NCBI RefSeq assembly: GCF_902706195.1
Contig: NZ_CACSJO010000003.1
Location: forward strand, 238,545 to 302,544
Length of the DNA stretch: 64,000 bases
Direction of reading: 5' to 3'
DNA from: Novosphingobium sp. 18050
Lineage (GTDB): Bacteria; Pseudomonadota; Alphaproteobacteria; Sphingomonadales; Sphingomonadaceae
Positions 23,403 to 31,558 of the stretch are shown one piece after another. Both the position numbers and the translations under genes were made by a program. Below the pieces are notes generated by a model. That model was not told the origin of the DNA, did not search any database, and worked only from the letters and a program-made list of their open reading frames with translations. Numbering within the stretch: position 1 is the first letter of the stretch; every line of letters begins with the position of its first letter.

Positions 23403-24578
23403 ATGGCCTTCAAGCATGGAATCACCGTCACCGAGATCAACGAAGGCGCCCGCACGCTGACGGCGATCTCCACGTCTATCATCGGCCTCGTCGCGACCGC
23501 GTCGGACGCAGATGCCGCCACCTTCCCCCTCGACAGGCCCGTGCTGGTCACCGACGTGGAAACCGCCATCGGCAAGGCCGGTATCGCGGGCACGCTCGCC
23601 ACGTCCCTGCGGGCAATCGCTGATCACACCCGGCCCATCCTCGTCGTGGTGCGCGTGGAAGAGGGCGAGACGGACGCGGAAACCGCCAGCGCCGTCATCG
23701 GTACTGTCACCGCCGAAGGCGTGAAGACAGGGATGCAGGCGCTGCTGGATGCCAAGTCGCTGCTGGGCGTGAAGCCGAAGATCCTCGGCACGCCCGGCCT
23801 CGAAACGCAGGCGGTTACGACCGCTCTTGTCGTGGTGGCCCAGAAGCTGCGCGGCTTCGCCTATGCCCGCGCGATCGGCGCGACCATTCCCGACATGATC
23901 GAATACCGCGAGAATTTCAGCGCGCGCGAACTGATGCTGCTGGCGCCGGACTTCCTCGCCTGGGACACCGCCACCAGCGCGAACGTCACCAGCTACGCCG
24001 CTGCCCGCGCCATGGGCCTGCGCGCCCTGATCGACGAACAGACCGGCCCGCATAAGTCGCTTTCGAACGTCGCTGTGGTCGGCGTTGTCGGCGTCAGCAC
24101 CCCGATCCGCTGGGATATCGAGGACCAGTCCACCGAGGCGGGTCTGCTCAATGCCTCGGAAATCACCGCGCTCGTGCGCAGCGATGCCGGTTTCATCTTC
24201 TGGGGCAACCGAACCACGGCCGAGCCTGACAGCGCGTTCGTGTTCGAAGGCACCGTGCGCGTCGCCCAGCTGCTGACCGACACGATCGTGCAGGGCATGC
24301 AGTGGGCGAACGACAAGCCGCTGACGCCCAGCCTGGCCAAGGACATCATCGAGACCATCAACGGCCTTGGCCGCAAGCTGAAGGCGTCGGGCGTTCTGCT
24401 GGGCTTCAACTGCTGGTTTGACGAGGCGAACAACGACATCACCAGCCTCAAGGCCGGCAAGCTGCGTATCGACTACGACTACACCGTGCCGCCGCCGCTC
24501 GAAGACCTCGGCTTCAACCAGCGCATCACCGATAGCTACTTCGCCGATTTCTCGGCCCAGCTGGCGCAGGACGTCTGA
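23403..24578 (+). CDS. FI: Tail sheath protein FI
   Basis: Contractile sheath subunit, 391 aa, close to P2 gpFI (396). It begins MAFKHGITVTEINEGARTL with IIGLVATASDADAATFPLD and contains ALVVVAQKLRGFAYARA, the MGLRALIDEQTGP region, FIFWGNRTTA and a C-terminal PPLEDLGFNQRITDSYF. All are conserved sheath motifs. Confidence 0.95.
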   Translation: MAFKHGITVTEINEGARTLTAISTSIIGLVATASDADAATFPLDRPVLVTDVETAIGKAGIAGTLATSLRAIADHTRPILVVVRVEEGETDAETASAVIGTVTAEGVKTGMQALLDAKSLLGVKPKILGTPGLETQAVTTALVVVAQKLRGFAYARAIGATIPDMIEYRENFSARELMLLAPDFLAWDTATSANVTSYAAARAMGLRALIDEQTGPHKSLSNVAVVGVVGVSTPIRWDIEDQSTEAGLLNASEITALVRSDAGFIFWGNRTTAEPDSAFVFEGTVRVAQLLTDTIVQGMQWANDKPLTPSLAKDIIETINGLGRKLKASGVLLGFNCWFDEANNDITSLKAGKLRIDYDYTVPPPLEDLGFNQRITDSYFADFSAQLAQDV

Positions 24579-24625
24579 CGGGCACCCTGCCCGTCCCGCA
24601 CCCTTCACGATCATAGGAGCCAGCC

Positions 24626-25138
24626 ATGGCAATGCCCCGCACCCTTAAAGACCAGATGATGTTCAACGAAGGCCTCGCCTATCAGGGCGATGCCAAGACG
24701 GTGGGGCTGCCCACGCTCACCCGCAAGACCGAGGGCTATCGCGGCGCCGGGATGAGCGGCGAAGTCAGCATGGACATGGGCATGGAGGCGATGGAGATTT
24801 CGTTCACCTGCGGCGGCCCCATGCGGCAGGTGCTGCGCCAGTGGGGAACCCCCACGGTCGACGGCGTCTACATCCGCTTCGCCGGCAACTACCAGTCGGA
24901 CGACACCGCTGACATCGACCACATCGAGGTCATCGTGCGCGGCCGCTTCACCGAGATCGAGATGGGCGATCAGGAAGTGGGCGAGGCGTCCGAGTTCAAG
25001 ACCACGATGGCCGTCGCCTACTACAAGCTGATCTGGAACGGCCGCACGGAAATCGAGATCGACCCGCTCAACATGATCGAAGTCGTAAACGGCATCGATC
25101 TGCTGGCCGAGCGCCGCGCCCTCCTCGGCATCTACTGA
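24626..25138 (+). CDS. FII: Tail tube protein FII
   Basis: Inner tail tube subunit, 170 aa, as in P2 gpFII (172). PRTLKDQMMFNEGLAYQGDA, LTRKTEGYRGAGMSGEVSMD and the C-terminal IEIDPLNMIEVVNGIDLLAE are characteristic. It has a good ribosome site (TAGGAG, 24615-24620) and follows FI after 47 bp. Confidence 0.95.
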   Translation: MAMPRTLKDQMMFNEGLAYQGDAKTVGLPTLTRKTEGYRGAGMSGEVSMDMGMEAMEISFTCGGPMRQVLRQWGTPTVDGVYIRFAGNYQSDDTADIDHIEVIVRGRFTEIEMGDQEVGEASEFKTTMAVAYYKLIWNGRTEIEIDPLNMIEVVNGIDLLAERRALLGIY

Positions 25139-25222
25139 GCAACCCGGCCCGGCCGCGCGCCGGGCCGCTTTCCTACCCGATAGCACGAATGCGGGGCCTG
25201 CCCCCGGAACTGGAGATTTACC

Positions 25223-25534
25223 GTGTCCGAAGCCAACACCCCCGAACTGCGCACCGTCACTCTCGATCAGCCATTCAAGCGCGGGGAAGAGACGATCGGC
25301 ACCGTTCAGGTCCGCACGCCGCGCTCCGGCGAACTGCGCGGCACCAACCTCAACGCCCTGCTCAACCTGAACTACGATGCGCTGGAGATCGTCCTGCCGC
25401 GTATCACCGTGCCCATCCTTTCCAAACAGGATGTCGCCGCGCTGCACCCGGCCGACCTGACGCAGTTCGCTACCGAGGTCATGGATTTTTTGCTGCCGAA
25501 GGGCGCCAAGGCGGGGCTCTCCCAGCATTCGTAG
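25223..25534 (+). CDS. E: Tail assembly chaperone E (P2 gpE family)
   Basis: A 103-aa tail assembly chaperone starting MSEANTPELRTVTLDQPF. It holds the slippery heptamer T_TTT_TTG at 25486-25492. A -1 shift there joins it to the E' frame. The unshifted product continues only 14 residues past the slip to a stop at 25532-25534. Confidence 0.88.
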   Translation: MSEANTPELRTVTLDQPFKRGEETIGTVQVRTPRSGELRGTNLNALLNLNYDALEIVLPRITVPILSKQDVAALHPADLTQFATEVMDFLLPKGAKAGLSQHS

Positions 25535-25674
25535 ACGATGCGATGGCGGACGTGGCGGCGGTGTTTCACTGGCCGCCCGCCGCCATGGACCCCATGCCCG
25601 TCTCTGAACTGATGGGCTGGCGCGAACGGGCGCGAAAGCGCTCGCAATCCCCTGAAAGTAGCGGGAAGCGGTAA
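25223..25674 (+). CDS. Frameshift product E+E' of the tail assembly chaperone
   Basis: A -1 shift at T_TTT_TTG (25486-25492) continues into AAEGRQGGALPAFVDDAMAD, then VAAVFHWPPAAMDPMPVSEL and GWRERARKRSQSP, ending at TAA 25672-25674. P2 gpE' has the same plan (an FxW..P..M....EL..W motif). The end coincides with the tape-measure start (TAATG). Chaperone pairs made by -1 frameshift ahead of the tape measure are a conserved feature of long-tailed phages. Confidence 0.8.
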
Positions 25675-28109
25675 TGTCGGACAGAAATCTGCGAATTCGT
25701 GTGCTGATGGAAGGCGCTGACCGCCTCACCCGGCCCATGCGCGATGCCGCCGCCGGCTCATCACGCTTGGCGCAGACCCTGCGCGCTACCCGAGACCAGC
25801 TCAAAGGGCTGGAGCGCGCACAGGCGGACATCGCCGAATTCCGGCAGCTGCGCGGCGGCGCCCGCGATCTCGAACGCCGGATGCAGGAAGCGCAGGCGCG
25901 CACCTCGCAGCTGGGCCGCGCGATGGGGCAGGCCGCCAATCCCACCCGAACCATGCGGCGGGAATTCGAGCAGGCCCGCCGCGAATCCGAACGCCTGACC
26001 AGCGAGCATCGCCAGCAGTCGACCCGGCTGCAAGACCTGCGCACGCGACTGTCGGCCGCAGGCATCTCCACGCGCGATCTCGTCTCCGGGGAGCGCCGCC
26101 TGCGCGATCAGGTGCGCCAGACGACGGAAAGTCTGCGTGATCAGGATCGGCGCTTGCAGGAGGTCACCCAGCGCGCCCAGCGTTTTGCCGATGCGCGTGA
26201 TCGCTTCTCCCGCGTCCAGGGCACTGCAACCGGCCTCGCTGCCGGCGGCGCCGCCGCGATCGGCACCGGCATGGTCATCGCCCGTCCGCTGGAAGGCGCG
26301 GCGGAAGATGCCATGCAGTTCGAATCGGTGATGACGGACATCAACCAGAAGGTCGATCAGGCGCGTAATGCGGGCTATTCGATGGGCCTGGACATGCGCA
26401 AGACCGCTTTGCTGGTCAATCAGATGCCGGCAGACCTACAGAAGGGCGTGGACACCCTGACGGGCTTCGGTCTTGGCGCGCGCGAAGCGGTGAACATGAT
26501 GACGCCGATCGGCCGCGCCGCCACCGCCTACAAGGCCGAGATCGACGATCTGGGCAAGGCGACGTTCGCCGCGCACGACAACCTTAAGGTCTCGATCGAC
26601 GAAACCGGCAAGGCGCTCGATGTCATGGCGCAGGCGGGCAAGCGCGGCGCGTTCGAAGTCAAGGATATGGCGCAGTACTTCCCGGCGCTGACGGCCAGCA
26701 TGCAGAGCCTGGGCGGGAAAGGCGTGCCGGCCGTCGCCGATCTGGCTGCTGCGCTTCAGATCACGCGCAAGGGCGCGGGCGATGCGTCCACCGCCGCCAA
26801 CAACCTCCAGAACCTGCTGTCGAAGATCAATTCCGAGGATACGGTGAAGAACTTCGCGGAATTCGGCATCGACATCCCGAAGGCGATGAAAAAGGCCGCT
26901 GCCGAAAGCCGCAGCCCGATCGAGGAAATCGTGCGCCTCACGCAGCAGGCCACCGGCGGTGACCAGTCGAAGCTCTCCGCCCTGTTCGGGGACATGCAGG
27001 TCCAGCAGGCCCTGCGCCCGCTGATGTCCGCCTTCGCGGAATATCAGTCCATCCGCGCCGATGCCATGGCCGCAAACGGCACGGTGAACACCGACTTCGC
27101 CGACCGCATGAACGACAGTGCGGAGAAGGTGAAGCACCTGAGCGTTGAGAGCAAAGACCTCTCCATCACGATCGGCAACCAGCTGCTGCCGTTGATCGCC
27201 TCGGGCTCGGAAACCCTGTCGCGCTGGGGCAACCGGCTTGCCGGCATTGCAGAGCGCCACCCGCAGCTGGTGCGTGCGCTCGCAGTCGGCGCCGCAGCGT
27301 TCGCAGCCCTGTTCCTCATCCTGGGCGGCGGCGCGATCGTCCTCGCTGGCATCGTGGCGCCGATCGCCGTGCTGGGCGCAGCGGCGACCGCGCTCGGCAT
27401 TGGCTTGCTTCCACTAATCGGCATTGCCGCTGCCGTGGTCGCCGGCATCGCCGCGCTCGCAGCGGTTTCCTACTGGCTCTACGAAAATTGGGGTAACTGG
27501 CCTGCGATCATGGCGGGCATCTTCTCCGCGATCAAATTCTACTTCCTGAATTTCAACCCGCTCGGCATGCTGATGAGCGCCTTCAAGCCTGCGCTCGATT
27601 ATCTCCGCTCCCTCAACATGGCGGACATCGGCCGTTGGATGATTCAGGGCCTGATCGGCGGCATAAAGGCTATGATTCCCGGCCTTGGCCTGATCCTCTC
27701 TACGGTCGGCGACATGATCCCCGACAAGATCCGCAAGATACTCGGCATCCATTCTCCTTCGCGGGTTTTCGCAGAGATCGGCGGGCATGTCATGGGTGGC
27801 CTCGATCAGGGGCTCGCCGCCAATGCACCTGGACCGATCGCGCGCATCAACGAACTGGCGGGGCAGATGACCCGCGCCCTTGCAATCGGCGCGGGCGGCG
27901 CGGCGATGGCCGCCGCGATGCCGGCATCGGCGCAGTCCGCCGGCAGTGCCGCGCCTGCCTCGGCCGCCGGTGCAGCGCCCGCGACATACAACTTGCACTT
28001 CCACGGCGTCACCGGAGATCCGCAGGACATCGCAGATGTCGTGCGCAGGGCCATGGAGCAAATCGAGCGGGAAAAACGTGGGCGCGCCTTTGGCGATGAT
28101 GGAGCCTGA
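25674..28109 (+). CDS. T: Tail tape measure protein (P2 gpT family)
   Basis: Sets tail length and is ejected with DNA. The 811-aa protein has an N-terminal coiled coil rich in Arg/Glu (residues about 20-190), a TP901-type tape-measure core (AEDAMQFESVMTDINQKVDQ, FEVKDMAQYFPALTASMQSL), a long hydrophobic region about 530-620 (AAFAALFLILGGGAIVLAG) and a C-terminal IRKILGIHSPSRVFAEIGGH motif. It follows E' with a one-base overlap. Confidence 0.94.
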   Translation: MSDRNLRIRVLMEGADRLTRPMRDAAAGSSRLAQTLRATRDQLKGLERAQADIAEFRQLRGGARDLERRMQEAQARTSQLGRAMGQAANPTRTMRREFEQARRESERLTSEHRQQSTRLQDLRTRLSAAGISTRDLVSGERRLRDQVRQTTESLRDQDRRLQEVTQRAQRFADARDRFSRVQGTATGLAAGGAAAIGTGMVIARPLEGAAEDAMQFESVMTDINQKVDQARNAGYSMGLDMRKTALLVNQMPADLQKGVDTLTGFGLGAREAVNMMTPIGRAATAYKAEIDDLGKATFAAHDNLKVSIDETGKALDVMAQAGKRGAFEVKDMAQYFPALTASMQSLGGKGVPAVADLAAALQITRKGAGDASTAANNLQNLLSKINSEDTVKNFAEFGIDIPKAMKKAAAESRSPIEEIVRLTQQATGGDQSKLSALFGDMQVQQALRPLMSAFAEYQSIRADAMAANGTVNTDFADRMNDSAEKVKHLSVESKDLSITIGNQLLPLIASGSETLSRWGNRLAGIAERHPQLVRALAVGAAAFAALFLILGGGAIVLAGIVAPIAVLGAAATALGIGLLPLIGIAAAVVAGIAALAAVSYWLYENWGNWPAIMAGIFSAIKFYFLNFNPLGMLMSAFKPALDYLRSLNMADIGRWMIQGLIGGIKAMIPGLGLILSTVGDMIPDKIRKILGIHSPSRVFAEIGGHVMGGLDQGLAANAPGPIARINELAGQMTRALAIGAGGAAMAAAMPASAQSAGSAAPASAAGAAPATYNLHFHGVTGDPQDIADVVRRAMEQIEREKRGRAFGDDGA

Positions 28110-28112
28110 CCG

Positions 28113-28526
28113 ATGCATCTGATGGCCCTGGGCATGTTCCTCTTCGAACTCGGCTCGCTTCCCTTCGACGAACTGCAGCGCAAGATGGACTGGCGCCATG
28201 CCCGCTCCCCGCGCATCGGCGCCCGCGACGCCACGCAGTACGTCGGCCCCGGCGACGAGGCGATCAGCCTTTCCGGCGCGGTCTACCTCGAACTTTCGGA
28301 CGGCATCGTCTCGCTCGACGATCTGCGCGCAATGGCAGACGAGGGCGAAGCATGGCCGCTCGTCTCGGGCAGCGGCCGGGTCTACGGCAACTTCGTCATC
28401 ACCGCGATCGACGAACGGCAGGCCTACCTGATGGCGGACGGCACCCCGCGCCGCATCGACTTCGGCATCGATCTGCTGGGCGTGGATGATCCGGCCGCCG
28501 CCGCTGCAGAGCAGGCCTCGGCATGA
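28113..28526 (+). CDS. U: Tail terminator/completion protein U (P2 gpU family)
   Basis: A 137-aa protein starting MHLMALGMFLFELGSLPFDE with LQRKMDWRHARSPRIGARDA and QYVGPGDEAISLSGAVY, the gpU pattern. It overlaps gene D by four bases. Confidence 0.93.
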   Translation: MHLMALGMFLFELGSLPFDELQRKMDWRHARSPRIGARDATQYVGPGDEAISLSGAVYLELSDGIVSLDDLRAMADEGEAWPLVSGSGRVYGNFVITAIDERQAYLMADGTPRRIDFGIDLLGVDDPAAAAAEQASA

Positions 28527-29545
28527 CCCCGGCCGTGAACAACATCCCCGACTGGCGCGTGACGCTGGAAGGCGTGGATATGTCCGACCGCCTGCGCCCG
28601 CGCCTGATCTCGCTCACCCTCTCGGAAAAGCGCGGGGACGAGGCCGACCAGCTGGACATCGTCCTGAGCGATCACGACGGCATGCTGGCCATCCCGCCGG
28701 AGGGCGCCGTGCTGCGCCTGCAACTGGGCTGGAAGCAGGGCCGCGACGTCACGCCGGGCCTGATCGACAAGGGCAGCTTCAAGGTCGACGATGTCAGCCA
28801 CAGCGGCCCACCCGATCAGATCACCATCCGCGCCCGCGCCGCAGACTTCACCAGCGAGATCCGCAACCGCCGCGCGCACAGCTGGACGAACACGACGCTG
28901 GGCGCTGTCCTGACGGAGGTGGCGGGGCGCAACGGCCTCACCCCCCGGATCGCGCCTGCTCTGGCATCGATCGCGCTGCCGAGCGCCACGCAGAGCCGGG
29001 AAAGCGACGTCGCGTTCCTGCGCCGCCTGGGGCGCCAGAACGACGCGGTCGCCACGATCAAGGACAAGCACCTGATCTTCGCCCCGAAAGGCGGCGGGCA
29101 GACCAGCGATGGCCGCCCGCTCCCCACGCTGACGATCCGCCGCCGCGACGGCGATGGCCACAACTGGCAGCGCCAGAAACGAGACGGGCAAGGCGGCGTC
29201 ACCGCCAAATGGCACGACCGCAAAGCAGCAAAACAGCAGACGGTGACGGAAGGGAAGGCGGAGGGGGCAAAGAAGCTGCGCAAGGTCTACTCCGACGAAG
29301 CATCGGCGAAGCGCGCTGCGGCGGCAGAGAACGCCCGTTTAAAGCGCGCACCGGCGACGTTCGAGATAACGCTCGCGCTCGGCCGGGCCGATGCGTACCC
29401 TGAAGCGAGCGTTAAGGTTGCCGGGTACAAGCCAATGATCGATGGCACATGGCTAGTTTCGGAAGTCACTCACCGCCTAGATAAGAGCGGTGGTTTCAAG
29501 ACCGACTTGCGAATGGAAGTAGGGGCGCACTCGTCTGACGATTGA
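28523..29545 (+). CDS. D: Late control protein D (tail hub, P2 gpD family)
   Basis: Tail hub component, 340 aa. It has PDWRVTLEGVDMSDRLRPRL, LTLSEKRGDEADQLDIVLSD, GWKQGRDVTPGLIDKGSFKV and a C-terminal GYKPMIDGTWLVSEVTHRLD, all typical of gpD. It ends the third late operon. Its stop (29543-29545) is immediately followed by the GCATGC boxes of the low-GC cargo operon. Confidence 0.94.
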   Translation: MTPAVNNIPDWRVTLEGVDMSDRLRPRLISLTLSEKRGDEADQLDIVLSDHDGMLAIPPEGAVLRLQLGWKQGRDVTPGLIDKGSFKVDDVSHSGPPDQITIRARAADFTSEIRNRRAHSWTNTTLGAVLTEVAGRNGLTPRIAPALASIALPSATQSRESDVAFLRRLGRQNDAVATIKDKHLIFAPKGGGQTSDGRPLPTLTIRRRDGDGHNWQRQKRDGQGGVTAKWHDRKAAKQQTVTEGKAEGAKKLRKVYSDEASAKRAAAAENARLKRAPATFEITLALGRADAYPEASVKVAGYKPMIDGTWLVSEVTHRLDKSGGFKTDLRMEVGAHSSDD

Positions 29546-29551
29546 CATTGC

Positions 29552-29583
29552 GCATGCATGCATGCAGGCATGCGGGCATGCAG
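29552..29583. repeat. Four 8-bp-phased GCATGC boxes (candidate RHH operator)
   Basis: GCATGC begins at 29552, 29560, 29568 and 29576, giving consecutive 8-bp units GCATGCAT, GCATGCAG, GCATGCGG and GCATGCAG, with a fifth overlapping hexamer at 29556. Tandem palindromic 8-bp boxes are the way ribbon-helix-helix repressors such as MetJ bind DNA, and the very next gene encodes a ribbon-helix-helix protein. The array reaches the ATG at 29578. Confidence 0.6.
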
Positions 29584-29796
29584 CACAAGTTGCCCGGTAT
29601 CGTAGCGAGCAGGGCCCGCCGGCCCAATCAGGAAGAGAAGGAACCTTTACAGGTTCGCATCCCTGCCTCGGTGAAGCGCAGGTTCAAGACCTTTGCAGCC
29701 ATGCAAGGCTTGGAACCCAACGAATTGTTCGTTGAGGTTTGGCAGCACTACGAGAAGACCAAACTTACAGATAATCCGGCATCAGGAGGCCGATAA
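29578..29796 (+). CDS. Ribbon-helix-helix DNA-binding protein, first gene of the cargo operon
   Basis: A small basic protein whose core, EPLQVRIPASVKRRFKTFAA and then NELFVEVWQHYEK, fits one beta strand followed by two helices, as in ribbon-helix-helix repressors. Start is uncertain. ATG 29578 gives 72 aa, ATG 29554 or TTG 29542 (overlapping the D stop) would extend it through the GCATGC boxes, and none has a clear ribosome site. The stop overlaps the methyltransferase start (TAATG). It is probably the autoregulator of the operon. An antitoxin role for the PIN gene is an alternative. Confidence 0.65.
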   Translation: MQHKLPGIVASRARRPNQEEKEPLQVRIPASVKRRFKTFAAMQGLEPNELFVEVWQHYEKTKLTDNPASGGR

Positions 29797-30455
29797 TGAC
29801 CAATCCCTCACCAAGTCCGATCTTGGAATTCCAGAAGGAGCTTGCGGGTAAACGGTTTGGGACGGTTCTTGCCGACCCGCCGTGGCGGTTCATAAATCGA
29901 ACGGGAAAGGTCGCGCCAGAACACCGTCGGCTTGCCCGCTACGAAACCATGAGCGTAGATGAGATTTGCGCGCTGCCTGTTCAAGAACAACTGGCACCTA
30001 CAGCGCATCTCTACCTTTGGGTCCCTAACGCGCTGCTTCCGGATGGGCTGGCCGTGATGCAAGCATGGGGATTTCAGTATAAGTCTAACATTGTTTGGCA
30101 CAAGCTTCGAAAAGATGGTGGCAGCGATGGTCGCGGTGTGGGCTTTTATTTTCGAAATGTCACAGAGTTGCTGCTGTTTGGTGTGCGGGGCAAGAATGCA
30201 CGTACACTTGCCCCTGGACGGAGTCAGGTAAATTACCTCGGCACCCGTAAGCGGGAGCATTCGCGAAAGCCCGACGAGCAGTACGACCTTATCGAACGTT
30301 GCAGTTCAGGTCCGTTCCTTGAGATGTTTGCGCGCGGGGTCCGTCCCGGATGGACAACTTGGGGGAATCAGGCTGATGATAGCTATGAGCCTACTTGGGA
30401 TACTTACTCCCACAATTCTGCGACGGATAAGCGTCTTTCCGCTGTGCTTCCATAA
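29796..30455 (+). CDS. MT-A70 family adenine N6-methyltransferase
   Basis: A 219-aa S-adenosylmethionine-dependent adenine methyltransferase. Motif IV, DPPW, lies at residues 27-30 (LADPPWRF). YLWVPNALLPDGLAVMQAWG, YKSNIVWHKLRK, FRNVTELLLFGVRG and a C-terminal PFLEMFARGVRPGWTTWGNQ complete the MT-A70 signature. A strong AGGAGG site precedes ATG 29796. GC is clearly lower than in the tail genes. It may modify phage or host DNA as the self-marking part of a defence or anti-restriction module. Target unknown. Confidence 0.9.
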   Translation: MTNPSPSPILEFQKELAGKRFGTVLADPPWRFINRTGKVAPEHRRLARYETMSVDEICALPVQEQLAPTAHLYLWVPNALLPDGLAVMQAWGFQYKSNIVWHKLRKDGGSDGRGVGFYFRNVTELLLFGVRGKNARTLAPGRSQVNYLGTRKREHSRKPDEQYDLIERCSSGPFLEMFARGVRPGWTTWGNQADDSYEPTWDTYSHNSATDKRLSAVLP

Positions 30456-30466
30456 CGAGGCCTAGA

Positions 30467-31558
30467 ATGCCAATATTCAACGGGCCTTGGCTACCGGGTA
30501 GCTTCACGAAGAATTTTTCGTGGGGCAAAGGGCAAGGTCTTCGTAGGTTACACGAAAGCATCAACGTGGGCTTCAACGGTGAGTTGAAGCCCGTGCTGCG
30601 AGACGAATATCGTGCCCGTGTAGCAAATTTAGGCAGGCCAGATTTCATACCTTTAAACTTTTTCCTCTTCAATTCTGTTAAGGAAGGTAAGAGTTACCTT
30701 GCGGTCGATGAACTGATTTTTCAGGCTTTGACTGCGCCTCATAGTGAACGTTTCGACAAACTCGCGCTGTTTGCATTCAACCTAAGCATGGTTGGGAGTT
30801 GGAAGGGTGCACAAGCGGGTCAGCGCTACCCGGCTTTGTGGGCCCGAGCTTACATTGCCGATAGGCTAGCTGAGGAGCTTCAATGGGATACCGCAAACGT
30901 TTCCGCGACTGACATTGAAAAGTATTTGTCGGGCAGCGGCAAGTTTCAGGCAGAAACAACCCGCAAAGTAGCTACTAATCTGAATTATCTTTATAAAACA
31001 GGGGGGCTTGAAGGCCTCGCCTCAATCAGAATAAATAGATGGTGGGTTGATGCTCTTTTTCTTGCAATCGACCGTTTGATTGCAGATCGAGAACTCGACG
31101 GCGACAACACATCTGCGTCCGAACTGCCCTCACTCCTGCTGCAGTCGAAGTTTGCAGAACTCGCCGGTCCCAAAACTACAGAAAAATCCTTTGCGATGGC
31201 TCATTTGCTGTCGCTCTACCAAATATGTGGCGGCAAGCGGCGATTCGACCCCGACAGCGTTAAAGATCGCATATCGGTTATAATACCAGACTATGTTGCG
31301 GCGGCACCAAATGATCCCAGACCTCAAGGCGCGCTACACCCGACCAACCCCAGAATTCTCAAAACCATTCCTAGAGAATGCGCTCCTCTCGCGCAGGCGG
31401 TTGGTTTTCAAATCATCTGGGCAAGCGACTTGGAAGCTTTCAACCCGGAGGATTTCGTGCGCGATAGGGCGACACAAGCGATTACTAATCTTAGTCAACA
31501 AGGGGTCGTACCTCGGCTGACTGCTGAACAATTGCACAAGTTGACGAGGGGCGAATGA
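30467..31558 (+). CDS. Unrecognised 363-aa protein of the MT-A70/PIN cargo operon
   Basis: No family recognised. Visible features: an N-terminal PWLPGSFTKNFSWGKGQGLR and LHESINVGFNG; a central KLALFAFNLSMVGSWKGAQA; a probable winged-helix-like segment, TTRKVATNLNYLYKTGGLEG; RINRWWVDALFLAIDRLIAD; and a C-terminus LTAEQLHKLTRGE. There are no membrane segments and no obvious nuclease or NTPase motif. It is 11 bp downstream of the methyltransferase and overlaps the PIN gene by four bases (ATGA), so translational coupling with the PIN nuclease is likely. It may bind DNA or act as sensor or immunity partner of the PIN protein. Low GC like its operon. Confidence 0.75.
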   Translation: MPIFNGPWLPGSFTKNFSWGKGQGLRRLHESINVGFNGELKPVLRDEYRARVANLGRPDFIPLNFFLFNSVKEGKSYLAVDELIFQALTAPHSERFDKLALFAFNLSMVGSWKGAQAGQRYPALWARAYIADRLAEELQWDTANVSATDIEKYLSGSGKFQAETTRKVATNLNYLYKTGGLEGLASIRINRWWVDALFLAIDRLIADRELDGDNTSASELPSLLLQSKFAELAGPKTTEKSFAMAHLLSLYQICGGKRRFDPDSVKDRISVIIPDYVAAAPNDPRPQGALHPTNPRILKTIPRECAPLAQAVGFQIIWASDLEAFNPEDFVRDRATQAITNLSQQGVVPRLTAEQLHKLTRGE

